From the NCBI GenBank assembly GCA_036874045.1, contig CM072342.1:580501-644500 (forward strand): 64,000 nucleotides of DNA, in the 5' to 3' direction. Below the pieces are notes generated by a model. That model saw only the letters and a list, made by a program, of their open reading frames with translations. It was not told where the DNA came from and searched no databases. The position numbers and the translations under genes are program-made. Of the stretch, positions 49,186 to 60,661 are shown piece by piece. Origin of the DNA: Cymodocea nodosa. Its lineage: Eukaryota > Streptophyta > Magnoliopsida > Alismatales > Cymodoceaceae. Every line of letters starts with the position of its first letter. The stretch's first letter is position 1.

Positions 49186-52100
49186 TTGTTAAAATTTTGT
49201 CAACTAAAACAAACCAAACAAAAATGCTAACTTTAAAGGGTGTCTTAGCATCTTTCCAGATTTATTTATAAAAAATAAATGTAACACCTCCATGTATGGA
49301 ATTAAGTTCAAAGTGATAAGTGTTAGTTAGGTTTATTTGAGAGTTGTATAAAGTTCAAGATTGATAATAATTAAGTAGCAAGAGTTTCGATCATTTGCGT
49401 GAGTTAAGTTCAAAATGATCAGAGTTAGGTTTGTTTGAGAGTTTTGAATATTCCTTTTAAAAGATAAGGAATTCAAAGCACCAAAATGGTAATTTTAGAT
49501 TTTTCAAGTCTATTAAATAGAAGAAGAGAAAATTTAAATTTAAGTTTGTGGTAATCAGTCCAAACATTTTCCCAAAAGAAAGTTGATTTATCATCATCCA
49601 CAAAAAATAATAGATTCTCGAAATGGTGGGATAAATCTCACGAATAAATTTTAGCACAAGAGAAGGGCTTACCAAAGTTTAATTAAGTAAAACTCTAATT
49701 CTGCGATTTCCCATGTGAGTGGCTATTAATCTCACACCAAGGAAGTTTAATTTGCTACCGGATTGAAATAAAGCACATCACCAATTTCCCTTTAGGTTAC
49801 AAAAAGGCCACGTTACACCTTACCATATGTGAAAAACATATGAAATAATATGCCACGTACCTTTCCAGACGAAAACGCCCTTAATCCATCATTTTTACTT
49901 TTATTTTCATTTTTATCAAAATTGCTTAATTGTTTTCCATTTTCGAAGTTATTTTTAACAATGCTTTCTTCAGTTGCATCGATTTTCTTCAAGCCAACGC
50001 ACGTGTGACCACGCACAATTCATTCACGAAAAATAAATAATACCTGGCACTCAATTAAAAAATATGAATATCTTGTAATTGTCTAAAGTTAATATATTGA
50101 ATTTATTTTCGGTATGTTAGTTTATCCTTTCCATAAATCATGTAGATGCATTTTATCTTATTGCTTATAATCATGTTACTATATTTTCTATAAATCACGC
50201 ATCTAATATATGTGTCATTTTGGCATGCTTACAATTAATAAAAAAATGTTGTGAGTATTTATAGAAAATATAAATTCTAATGTAATTTAACTTTTCCTAT
50301 TTTGTAAACTCCATGATAAGATAACCTTAAATATAAATTTGAACAAAGCAACAACAGTCATTTCTCGATTGTGGTCCCAAAGAAATTGCAGGATGTTGAC
50401 GTGTCACCCACACTAGAGAAGAATTTATTATTATTATTTTTTCATAACTGGCGAAGATTTATGATAAGTTGAACTTACGTTAGAGTAGAAGAGAAGTAAA
50501 AGGAAAAGATGAAATTTTTGAGGATTGCAGCACAAATTAGTTGATCGATCTTTGAATATTCGAGCGTGTGATGTATGTCAGATCTTTAGATTTTAAGGTC
50601 ATAAACAAGGTGGAACGAGTTGCTTAATAAGAGGGAATTTGTTTATTCAAGGTTTTAAGCAAGCGTGCCTGCTTATGTATAAATAAGATTAACGAGGTGG
50701 TAATTAAGAACAGGAAACAAAACAGATTCTCCTCGAATAATAAATCGTTCATTAAAAATGATTGGCACGTTGTCCAATGTCAAGTCTGTTGCATCAATCT
50801 GGTCGGTATGGCACGAGTCGCGTCCATCCATCTTTCGATTTGGTGATGGAAACCATACATGTGCACCTACCAGTAACCCTAGGGATGCACGGAGATATTT
50901 TTTTTTTTTTTTTACAGCTGATTGAATGATAACCTATGGTGATTCTAAATGTAAAAATTATTTGCAAGGTTACGAAATGGACACGGAAGCTTCACGTGGA
51001 CCTGCTTTTATACACGCCTTCGATCGAATCGTTTTTTTCTTCAAGAGAAAAAAACAAAGAAGAAGAGGAGTTTCCGAAGATAATATCGGGCCCAAATAAG
51101 TGGGCTAGCTTGCAGCGGCCTGTACTGTATTTCCAGCCACAATAATGAAGATTATTTTAAAATAATACTTAATTTCGTAGTAGGACAACAAACAGCGTGT
51201 CTAGGTGGTGAAAACCAGATGCCATGAATTAGTGGGTACATTCAAAAATAATAATAATAATCCACGGCTGGGATAATATAATTATAAACCTATATGAATT
51301 TAATGACCTGATTCTCTTTTAACTGTCGATGCTTTGGCATGGATTATCTATCTTTAGTCAGTCAACAACTGCTTAAAGTGGGGATAAAAATTTAAGCATG
51401 CATATATTCTCCAAATAGTTAATTTGACGTAAAAATGTCGGTCTCTAGATTAATTTCAAAAAAGCTAAATGGTTTTGCGCACGGTTGGAAATGTAAAGCT
51501 TTCTTACTCGTTAATGTGAACACGTGATCCATTAGTTTTTAAGAAAAGAACGAAAAAACCCAATACTTGGTGCATTTAACTATAATATCGTGGTGTTTAA
51601 TTTTAGATTTTGTGCAGAATAATCATTAATCATCTAATTCTAATATGTAATTTTAGATTGTGAAAAAGTTCAAAATTTCCATTTATTTAATGGTTTTCGG
51701 GAACTTCTGTAATTTATTCAAAATTGTCCGTTTTCCTTCTTTTTTGAACAAAATCGCGTGGAGGAGGTCAGGGGAGTATATCATTAATTATGGAGAATAT
51801 CTATACTGGGAAGAGTCTGTTCCTCCCGCGTGTGGATGGGAAGATAGAGATGCGTGTACATTTAATTATAACTAACACGTCATTTATTAATTCCTTCCGA
51901 GTAAGTGTCAAAATATGAATATTTCACTCAAAATCCATTAACAACGAGTACAAAAATTCTTTATTATGTTAATTCATTCTTTTTAATGAGTTTACGTAAA
52001 ATTATATTTTTAATGTTCTTTAGATTTTACAAATATTTCTTCTTCTTCTTTTTCAGGTAAATGTGGAGGTCCATTCTTTCCGTTCCAGTAATATCATGTT

Positions 52101-53638
52101 AAAATATAGATATATGATTTAAAATTAATTGATAAAAAATAAAATTATGTTTAACTTATTCTTATTAATTAATTGATACGTGTAGATTATATTAATTTTC
52201 CGACAGACGGCCAGCAGTGAAAACGCCGGGAGGCCTCCAATCGATAGCGCCTTGTGAGGCCTCGAATTGGCGGAGCATGCGCCAAGCGAGTGATGACTGA
52301 CTGACTGACTTTCTTCCAGCCTGCGCACGTACGAAGTTACTTTCGTAGACACGACGTGGATTTGTTGTCAAATATAAGAAAAGTATTTTTTAACATTTGC
52401 TTTTGCGGACAAATCTTCCTATCGTAGGAAAATAAATTTTTGATTTACTTATCAATTATTTTTATCTGGATGTCAATAATTCAATTATGTGTATATTTAA
52501 GTATAGTTGTTGTTGTTATTTAGTTTTAAACGTATTTTGCTCAGCTTAATTACCCGACTCGGTATGTCTTCTCTTGGTGAATCGGGTGGGATTATATGTG
52601 GGAATGAATTTAGTATTCTATCATTCTATAAATACAATTAGAAAAAGAAGTTATGATCGCCATTAATAAGTCAGTCATTATCGAATGTGATCCGCTTAAA
52701 AGAAAATGACTTGTGGCTACAGATTAATCTTCAATTTGACACCACCGACCCGTTGGGTTGATGGTTGATTCTTGTGTTATGTTCTCGGCGCCACAGACTA
52801 AAATCTCGTGCCTTACCAAATTGGCCAGGAGAGAAGACGACAAACAAATCCACGCCGAACTATTCCTGTAAGATTAGATGAAAATGCTACGCGTATTTTT
52901 GACCAATCGATCGGGACGATGCTTGTACATTCAAATTCTCTTTAAAATATAATTAATCAAGGATCTTCCCTTACTCTGACACAACACCCACCTGATCGCC
53001 ACCCATGCCGTGCTCCAACCTCCTAGCTCGATTCAACACAAGTTGCCGTCACATGCATATGGTTCTTATCGTCGTAGCAATAAAGAAATGGACCAACCCG
53101 TGGAAAATATCCTTGTGCCGATTGGCCCGCCCACAGGAAGTAAACCAGGTAAAGAAAACCAGCAGAGGAGGGAAGAGAATACGACATATTTGCATGCATT
53201 CATTCGCTTGATTGAGGTCGATCTCCTCCTTGTATACCAGCCAGTCCCACATATGAGGAGAGAAGACTCCAAGATAAAGCTGTAGGCATCTCTCCTCTCC
53301 ACCGCCTTTATTCTCTCATCCACGTCCCTCCCGCACCGTATCACCGTCATACGCCCACACACGCACATGTTAGAAGAGAAGAGAGACCCAGTGTTACATC
53401 CCTACCCTTCGCCACTGCAGCTATTTCCCATCGTCTTCCAAACGACGCCCGCGTCCATTTCGTGGGTGTTTGTGTAAAATTCGTGACCGCCGAAATCCAA
53501 AATCCGCTTTCCGCAATCTGCTGGCTTTCTCTCTCTCTCTTCCTTTCCATGTTACATGTTCTCTCGATTCAAACCCACGGCTACTACCGGCTGTTTGTTT
53601 CACGGATTTCTCTGCTCATTCTCTCCACCTTCTCTTCT
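49186..53638. other. Intergenic DNA upstream of the LBD gene
   Basis: AT-rich with no supportable gene. A diverged direct duplication lies at 49301-49348 and 49403-49447 (shared GTTAAGTTCAAARTGAT...TTGAGAGTT). The last 600 bases (from about 53.0 kb) are richer in C and T and are probably the LBD promoter. Confidence 0.5.
49301..49447. repeat. Diverged direct duplication, about 102 bp spacing
   Basis: ATTAAGTTCAAAGTGAT at 49301 recurs as GTTAAGTTCAAAATGAT at 49403, and both are followed by a GTTAGGTTTRTTTGAGAGTT-type phrase. Short, non-coding and probably local. Confidence 0.6.
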
Positions 53639-53646
53639 TATAAATA
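53639..53646 (+). promoter_or_regulatory. TATA box of the LBD gene
   Basis: TATAAATA lies 120 bases before the ATG, followed by a CT-rich leader. It predicts a transcript start near 53670-53675 and a leader of about 95 bases. Confidence 0.7.
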
Positions 53647-53765
53647 TGCGCGCGCTCTCTCTCTCTCCTCCTACTTCATCATCATCATAAATATCCCAAG
53701 AAATTGATACCGTATCTCCTAGAATACCCAAGAAGAAGGAGGAGGGGTAGTTTTAGGCGCGCAGA

Positions 53766-54641
53766 ATGAGGATGAGTTGCAATGGATGCCGTGTTCTACG
53801 AAAAGGGTGCAGCGAGGATTGCACCATACGCCCGTGTCTCCAGTGGATCAAAAGCCCTGAGGAGCAAGGCAACGCCACCCTCTTCCTCGCCAAGTTCTAT
53901 GGTCGCGCTGGCCTGCTCAACCTCATCGGCGCCGGCCCCGACCACCTTCGTCCTGGTCAGTTCCCTGACTCCCCTCCCCATACCATTCGTCTCTGTTTCC
54001 TGGCCTGTATGGACATTTGAGTTCTGAAATCTTGTATGCTTCTGTGATGAACAGCGATCTTTCGGTCACTGTTGTACGAAGCTTGCGGTCGGATCGTGAA
54101 CCCCATTTTCGGATCGGTAGGTCTGCTGTGGTCGAATAACTGGCCACTGTGCCAGGCAGCGGTGGAGGCCGTGCTCAAAGGCAAGCCCATCACCCAGATC
54201 CCGTCGGAGAAGGCCACCGGCATCCCGATGCCGCCGCCGAAAGCCTTCGATATACGACACGTACCGAAGAAGGGCGAGGCCGTCGGTACCATCAGCGCCC
54301 ATGTTCACAAGGTGGCCAGGACCGGTCGCACCGCCTTCAAACGAGAAGGTTCGTCTATCAGCAGCAACGACACCAAGAACGGTGGTAGGTCGAAGGTCGT
54401 GAGGCAGCAGGAATCTTCCCACAGCGACGAGTACCACAGGCCGACGAGTTCTGGTAGCGGTAGCATGGTGTCGGAGGAGACGCTGGAGGTGGAGGCGTCG
54501 ACGCCGGAGCAGCGGTCAAATGAGATTCATCTGGACCTCACTCTGAGGCTGGGTTCGTATGCTAAGGCCACGTCACAACCAACGTCTTTTTGCATCGACG
54601 ATCCCATCGGCGGCGGCCGATACGATCGGTCTAGCGCTTGA
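53766..54641 (+). CDS. LBD: Class II LOB-domain (LBD) transcription factor, two exons (258 aa)
   Basis: Exon 1 is 53766-53955 and exon 2 is 54055-54641; the 99-base intron has GT...CAG ends and splits a Gly/Ala-position codon exactly where class II LBD genes are split. The N-terminus [15 protein letters not shown] gives the zinc-finger-like C-x2-C-x6-C-x3-C (Cys 5, 8, 15, 19). The GAS block follows ([15 protein letters not shown]...HLRP, then [20 protein letters not shown]). The run [20 protein letters not shown] replaces the leucine-zipper-like coiled coil of class I. The linker is basic and Ser-rich. LDLTLRL at 223-229 is an LxLxL (EAR-type) repression motif. Class II members act as nuclear repressors in nitrogen and anthocyanin control or in hypoxia responses; which applies here is unknown. 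Confidence 0.95.
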
Positions 54642-57290
54642 TCTGCCTGCTTGATGGAGACTTGACTGTGGGTCTTCCTTTGCAGTTTTTCACGCGGCTC
54701 ATGTATCGAAAATTGTAGAGATTTTCAACTAAGAGTTTCTCTTTTGTCTCGACCGGGTGATGTCGTGCCGCTTCGGTCCTTCCGTTTGTGAGGACGTACG
54801 TTCCAAACCGAGTAGTTGATCAAAATTAACGTCTTACTTATTTTACGATTTAAATACTGTTAATCACTTCTTACAGATTTAAGCCGTTCGTCACATTGAT
54901 CTTCTTTCTCTTAAATAAATATTCTCTGGCATGTGTAAATATTTATTCATTTCTAATGTGTATGATATAACTTCTGCTTCGCACCGGAAGAAATAAAAAA
55001 AAAAATTCCTCCTCAATTACCAAAGGATAACGAGGGAGAGACGCAGAGATGCGGTCCGTTAGGGTTTTTTTTTTTTTATCTAAGAAAATACGAATCATGA
55101 AAATTTTAACTTGATCAAGATTTTGACACTAGCTAGCAAGTTAAGAATATTCCATATGTTAATATCAATGGATAAAAATAACTACCAATGCAATCAAAAA
55201 ATAAAAACATCGCAACTTTATACCTATGGCAATCATATGCTGTTTTATTTACATGTAGTTTATTATACAATTTTTGGCATGATATATGCAGTCATCTGAT
55301 CTTTACCGTAAATTTTTGATTTATCGATGATTCATAGTTTTTAAGAAATGTTTTCAGATAATTATGTTTGCTAAATAAGATATTTTGTATTTAATAATAA
55401 ATGAAAACATTATCTATTTGACGTGCTAATCATATCTATTACTTCTTATTAAATAGATGGTAAATAAGATAACAGTTAAATTTTTTTTGACAAATATTGA
55501 CCTGACCTATTACCGACCAGTTAATCACGTTAGACTTTTTGTCCGGTGATCGAAATCCACTCAACAACTCTAAGGGAGGATTACATCAAAAAGTTAGGAA
55601 AATAAAGAAAATATTTATATTATCTGTATCTAACGTAATATTGAAAAAAAAAAAAAAAACTTTCTTAAATATAAAAAGAATATATTTTCTTCTTAAATGT
55701 CGTCTCTCTCGTATTACATCAACTCTTATGATGTTAAGAAAGTTATCTTTGGTTATCTCTGATAGATTTACTCTTGTTTGAATCTCTAACAATATTCTCT
55801 TGTTGAGTATTCAAACGTAAATGATGGAAAACTGCGCGGAAGTAGTATATTTATATAATTTGGTAGAGTAAAACTTCTTCCATAAAACTTTTATGTGAGT
55901 CTTATTTTCTAAATTTGATTTAAGAGTAAGAATTGTAGTATTAAAGGAGTCGAAGGTCAGTGACTTCTTGGACTATGATTTTAGAAGAAATAGAAGAGCA
56001 GGAAGAAAAGAAAAAATATATGTGGAAAAAAAGAAAAAGAAAAGAAAAATTATGAAAGAAATGATAAAAAAGTAAAGAAGAAAATAAAATAGGTTTTTAG
56101 ACTTTTTGTTATACATATAAATACTATTTTTTAAAACTTTTTGAATATTTTATTTTTGACCATTTTAAACTTTTTATCTTCAGTCTTTTTTAACGTTGTG
56201 TTATGCACAAATACATTTAAATTTAATTTGATTGATATCCATGCAAAACCTTAATTGCCCCCAAAGAATTTTTGTAATCAAGTTAAAATGTAATATATAA
56301 TTTGTGAATAATTAAAATAAAGGTACGTTCTCGTAGAAAATGGGGAAATACGGTGATTGGCTAGTAACGAGATTATTGATTGTTGGAAACACATGATCTT
56401 GAAAAACACTAAACTATATTGTCGCCTAATCAAAAGCTTGAAGGAAGTTAATCATAAAGAACCAAAGAGTATTGAGTTAACAATTTTTAATTTGTTCTTA
56501 AATTAACAGATAATTAATAAATATATACTTGACCACCGGTGCAAGTTCGATTTTAGCGACGCATGACTTTTATAGTCCTATTTATTTTTTGATATTATTC
56601 CGCAAAAATGAATGAAGTAACAACATTTGATTTGATAGTAATGTATATGCTGTTTTTTTATTAGGAACCTTATTTTAATTGCTTCATTTATGGGTTTAAC
56701 GTAAGTTTGGCTGCATTACCTCCTAGATCTTGGTTTTTCCCTATCTGAAAAATCAAAAAACACGTTTGTCAACACAGACATCAAAATTTTTCCTCTCGAC
56801 TTAATATACAATAAGTGTATTTGGTTGTTGCATAAAATTAAAATAAAAGGTTGGCTACTATAAAATCTTCTTCTTTTCCCTCCTAGATTATAATGTTCTC
56901 TTGTATTCTTTCTAATTCTTCGGGTCATTTTTGCTAGAGGTATGTTACTATATTTGGTAACTTTTTAAGTGTTTATGGATATCTACAAGAGGATAGAGGA
57001 AATTGTATGAATTTTAATAATTATAAACATATGTTCAAAATTATATTTAAATTCAGTAAGTATTGATTTTTAATCTAGACGTCTTAAAAATAACCATTTT
57101 TTGTTAACTTTCATTTCTAACAAAAAAGATACTAATATAAATTAGATTAAATTATAATTTTAATAAAAATATATCTTTATATTTAAATTTATATTGTAAA
57201 ATTAATTAATCATATATCTAATTTTATGTAAAAAAAAAAACAATTAAAAAAAGATGTCAAAGAAAAATGGTTTCCTGAAGCACATGTAGG
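54642..57290. other. 3' UTR of LBD and intergenic DNA
   Basis: About 200 bases after the stop are mixed in composition and probably 3' UTR. The rest is very AT-rich with chance frames only. Confidence 0.5.
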
Positions 57291-57299
57291 ACACTTTTC

Positions 57300-57634
57300 C
57301 CTTTTTTTTTTCCTTTCTGCCCTTTTCTTCACCGCCATCGTAGTAACCCCCGCTCCCGATACATCCCACCCGCCGTCTCCCTCACCTGCCTGCGCCCGCT
57401 TTCGCGTCCGCAAGCACACCAGAGGAGATAGGGAGAGGAGGACGGAAAGGGTAAGCAAAGACGAAGCAGAAAAAGAAAAACAAAAGAGAAAGAGGAGGAG
57501 AGGGGAGGGGGGAGAAAAGAAGGATAGGATAAGAGCTGCTCCGTGGCCGGCGGTGCAGTGCGAGTGGAAAGGTCTGGAGGCCTTCGGCGCGCATGGTACG
57601 GAGGTTATCACCTTGAAGGCTCGATTTTCCTAAG
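57300..57634 (+). other. Probable 5' leader exon of the KH gene
   Basis: A sharp GC-rich, purine-rich island in AT-rich DNA ends in TCCTAAG|GTACAT, a good splice donor. The next convincing acceptor in front of coding sequence is TTTTCCAG at 60620-60627. The exon contains an upstream ATG (57593) with a seven-codon frame ending at 57616. In the KH frame the joined leader is open back to a stop at 57525 but has no ATG, so translation should start in the next exon. The assignment to the KH gene is inferred from order and splice signals. Confidence 0.5.
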
Positions 57635-58651
57635 GTACATCAACAACTATCGTGATTAAATTTAGGGATTTGCTTGCACTATCCATTTTGAAAGAGGGGT
57701 GCTTGTTATGATAGAGTTTGAAATGTGCTTGGCCCATGTTCATTTCTCGATTTCGAATGTTTTCGCGTACGAGGGTTCCATACGTTGCCCTGTCCAGTCT
57801 ACTTGTTTGCTATATACTACAAGTCCTTCTTCTTCCTTGTGTTTTGAATGGCTTTAATGCACGACGGGTATTATAATGCTAGATTAAAATCTAGTAATTG
57901 AGAAAAATGTGATGGACAAAAAAACTTATCATGCGCGTTATTTACCGTTACAAGATGTACTAGGAGGATATAAAATGAGGTTGTTAAGTTCTTTGTGAAA
58001 TCGTATTAACAGACAAGCTCATGTTCTAATTTTTTACATAGAGATTTGACATTTTCTAGTTTTTCATGTTTTCTCTTGTTCATGATTGGATAACCAACTT
58101 GGGAAAATGGAATTATTGTTTTATTATGATCAATTAAACATTTTGTCTTCCTTTGTCTCTATGCAATGCAAGTTGACCTTTTCCTCTAGGACATACTTCC
58201 GAATTGAGTGAGATAACTCTTGTCAAAGGTAACACTCAATGCACCTATGAATAGATGAATAGCTTAGGTTACTAGCTTGTTCGTTATGGGTTCTCGTATG
58301 TGTAAAATTCAGTAGTTGCCTCTTGTGGTTATTATTTTTCTTACTAATTTTTTTGCTTATTTTCACTGTTGATTAATTTTGTCAAGTCTTCCCTGCAAAT
58401 GTTTTATTTATGTTACTTCATGTATGCTATTAAATTCAATAAATTTATTTAATTTTAGTTTATTGATCATTGTTTATATCTATCCTGATTGATGCAAGAG
58501 GTAGTACTGTACTGTTTTGGCTTTTTACAATCACTTACCTCCTTATTTTGCGTATCTTTAAGGTGCAGAGAAGGACAGTTAACTAGTAATTCAATGCTTT
58601 CAGAACTGGACGGACATTTACCCAGTGAAGTGAAGGGGTGCTCGGTTAATG

Positions 58652-59169
58652 GGTTCAATCAGTCACTTGGACTGGTTGAACTGGTGACATCAGCATGATG
58701 TCATAATTAATAATTAAACCATTTAATATTTATATAAACATTGTATAAAGATTACAGTTGTTTATTTATTTATTACAGACAAGAATTGAAAATTCGAAAT
58801 GGATGAAATAAAGAAATTTGATGTAAATAACTTTTTTTTGCTATTTTAATTTTCTTGAAGGATTTCGAAATAAAATATTCCATTAGAACTGATTTTCAAA
58901 TAATATCTAAAAAAGTGAAATATTCCTGTAAGAAATAGATTATGAAAGAGTAAAAAATATATTTCATATTTTGAAATAAACTTCCCTAATTTGGGTGTTT
59001 GTGAATGCCATTAATTGGTTTAATTGATATTGATAGTGGGTGGATATTTGGGTATTTGTATCTTTTTTGATTTTCTTAAACAAAATAATTGCATCAACCC
59101 AAATCTAGTCAGTTCATTGTGTCAACTAGTTCAACTGCTAGAATAGCGAACCATTCTTAAAGTTGAACC
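58652..59169. mobile_element. Possible MITE with GGTTCAA ends
   Basis: The left end begins GGTTCAATCAGTCAC and soon has GGTTGAACTGGTGAC. The reverse complement of the right end begins GGTTCAACTTTAAG and later has GTTGAACTAGTTGAC. The 518-base interior is AT-rich and non-coding. The inverted ends are imperfect and no target duplication is clear. Confidence 0.4.
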
Positions 59170-59245
59170 AATTTAATAAAAATATATTGAAATTCTTTGG
59201 TTTAATACATTTTAAATTTCGTATTGAATAATACAAACTTTTTGA

Positions 59246-59677
59246 GCCAGGTGCTTAGGTACTGCATAGGCACCAAGGTGTGAATTGGTCATGCCTTGGC
59301 AACTCACCTTGCCTTGTCTTGATCTAGTGGATCTTTTGTCAGATCTGTTTATTTAAATATAAGTTTTTAAAATTTTTAAATGGTTTTATTTAAAAAAAAA
59401 CTTGAATATAAAATTTTTGATGGATTACTACTAAAATATACTCAATTATTGAAGTTCATGATTATGCATATCAATGAAATATACATATTAGTATTGTTGC
59501 ACATCATATTTTGATGTTATCTTGGGCTTGTATATATATTTGAATGTTATTTAGGAAATAGTAAGGCTAAAACTATATGTAATTATTATTAAACATATAT
59601 AATATGTACATAAAAAATAAAAAATTGCTTGGCAGTGTAGGCATTGCCTTGGTGCCCTAGCTCATCACTTGGGTGCC
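59246..59677. mobile_element. Inverted-repeat element with GGCACCAAGG ends
   Basis: The left end contains CCAGGTGCTTAGGT and, 20 bases on, GGCACCAAGG. The reverse complement of the right end has GGCACCCAAGTGATG and then GGGCACCAAGGCAATGCC. The 430-base body is AT-rich and non-coding. A further left end of the same type begins near 63880. Size and structure fit a non-autonomous DNA transposon. Confidence 0.6.
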
Positions 59678-59695
59678 ATAAAAAGTATGGAATAA

Positions 59696-59927
59696 TATGA
59701 TTTAGGTAAAATTGTGGGAGTGTGTTGGAAACGTAGTAATTGTGTTGGGGGTCATGATTGGGATATGATAGGATGAAAAGCTATGGTGCACCCAAAATTC
59801 ATTATTCTTCTTATGATGCTTGTTAAATTTATCATATTGAAAATATGATATAGGTAGAATTGTGAGAGTTTGCGGGAAAAGTATTAATTGCATTAGGAAT
59901 ATGATTGGATGAAAAGCTACAATGCAT
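59696..59927. repeat. Diverged direct duplication, about 148 bp spacing
   Basis: The phrase ATATGATWTAGGTARAATTG at 59696 recurs at about 59845. Both are followed at similar distance by GGATGAAAAGCTA. Confidence 0.65.
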
Positions 59928-60661
59928 GGGTATGGATACAAGTATGAGTATCAACATAGGTACATATATAGATTCACCAAATTTTCATATTAAATGACAT
60001 GGACATGGAAATGAAAACATATATGATTTTTTTAATTGTCTATATCAAATAAGAGATATTTGTAAGATGATTAATAAGCAGATTCAAGCAATAATAAAAC
60101 ACTAATTGTGGTATATCACTATATTGATAACTAATAGGTTGATACAATATGCACACATGAAATGTTTATAGGAAAACACATTCATGATTCATCACACTAT
60201 ACTAATTATGTATCTAATTGTAAACCATAACTAACAAAATATTAAAATAAATCACAAAAATATGCATTGATGACTCAAGTTATAACTAATATGGGTTATA
60301 GTGTTGGAGTGTCACGTGTATATGGTGTCAATATGATGAGCACAAAAGCAACGCCAAGTATTGGGATATCATAGTTGAAAGGGGTATTTTAGTAAGGAAA
60401 AGGTAGAAGTTGTTTTGCTTTGGTTTTTTGTATTTCCAGCTTGCCTACAGCTTGTGTAGGCTTCCTTTTTCTTGGTTTTTAATATCTTTCTTTCTGCTGC
60501 TTAAAAAAGTAGAATCAAACCACCTCTTTTATTTCAAGGAAAGAAATTTTATAATGGATGAATACTTGTATTTAATAGTTGTACCAATACAATCCAAAAT
60601 ATATTTATGAAGTTTCTACTTTTCCAGGTGTGTGGCATTGGCAGATATATTGCCCAACGGT

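Larger units (their letters stand above)
57635..60627 (+). other. Predicted 3-kb leader intron of the KH gene, with mobile elements
   Basis: AT-rich non-coding DNA between the leader exon and the first coding exon. It holds an inverted-repeat element at 58652-59169, another at 59246-59677 and a diverged duplication at 59696-59927. No separate gene is seen. Confidence 0.45.

Noticed and set aside
57210-57611. 133-codon minus-strand frame
   Set aside because: Reverse of the purine-rich KH leader exon; a Ser/Pro/Phe-rich low-complexity product.
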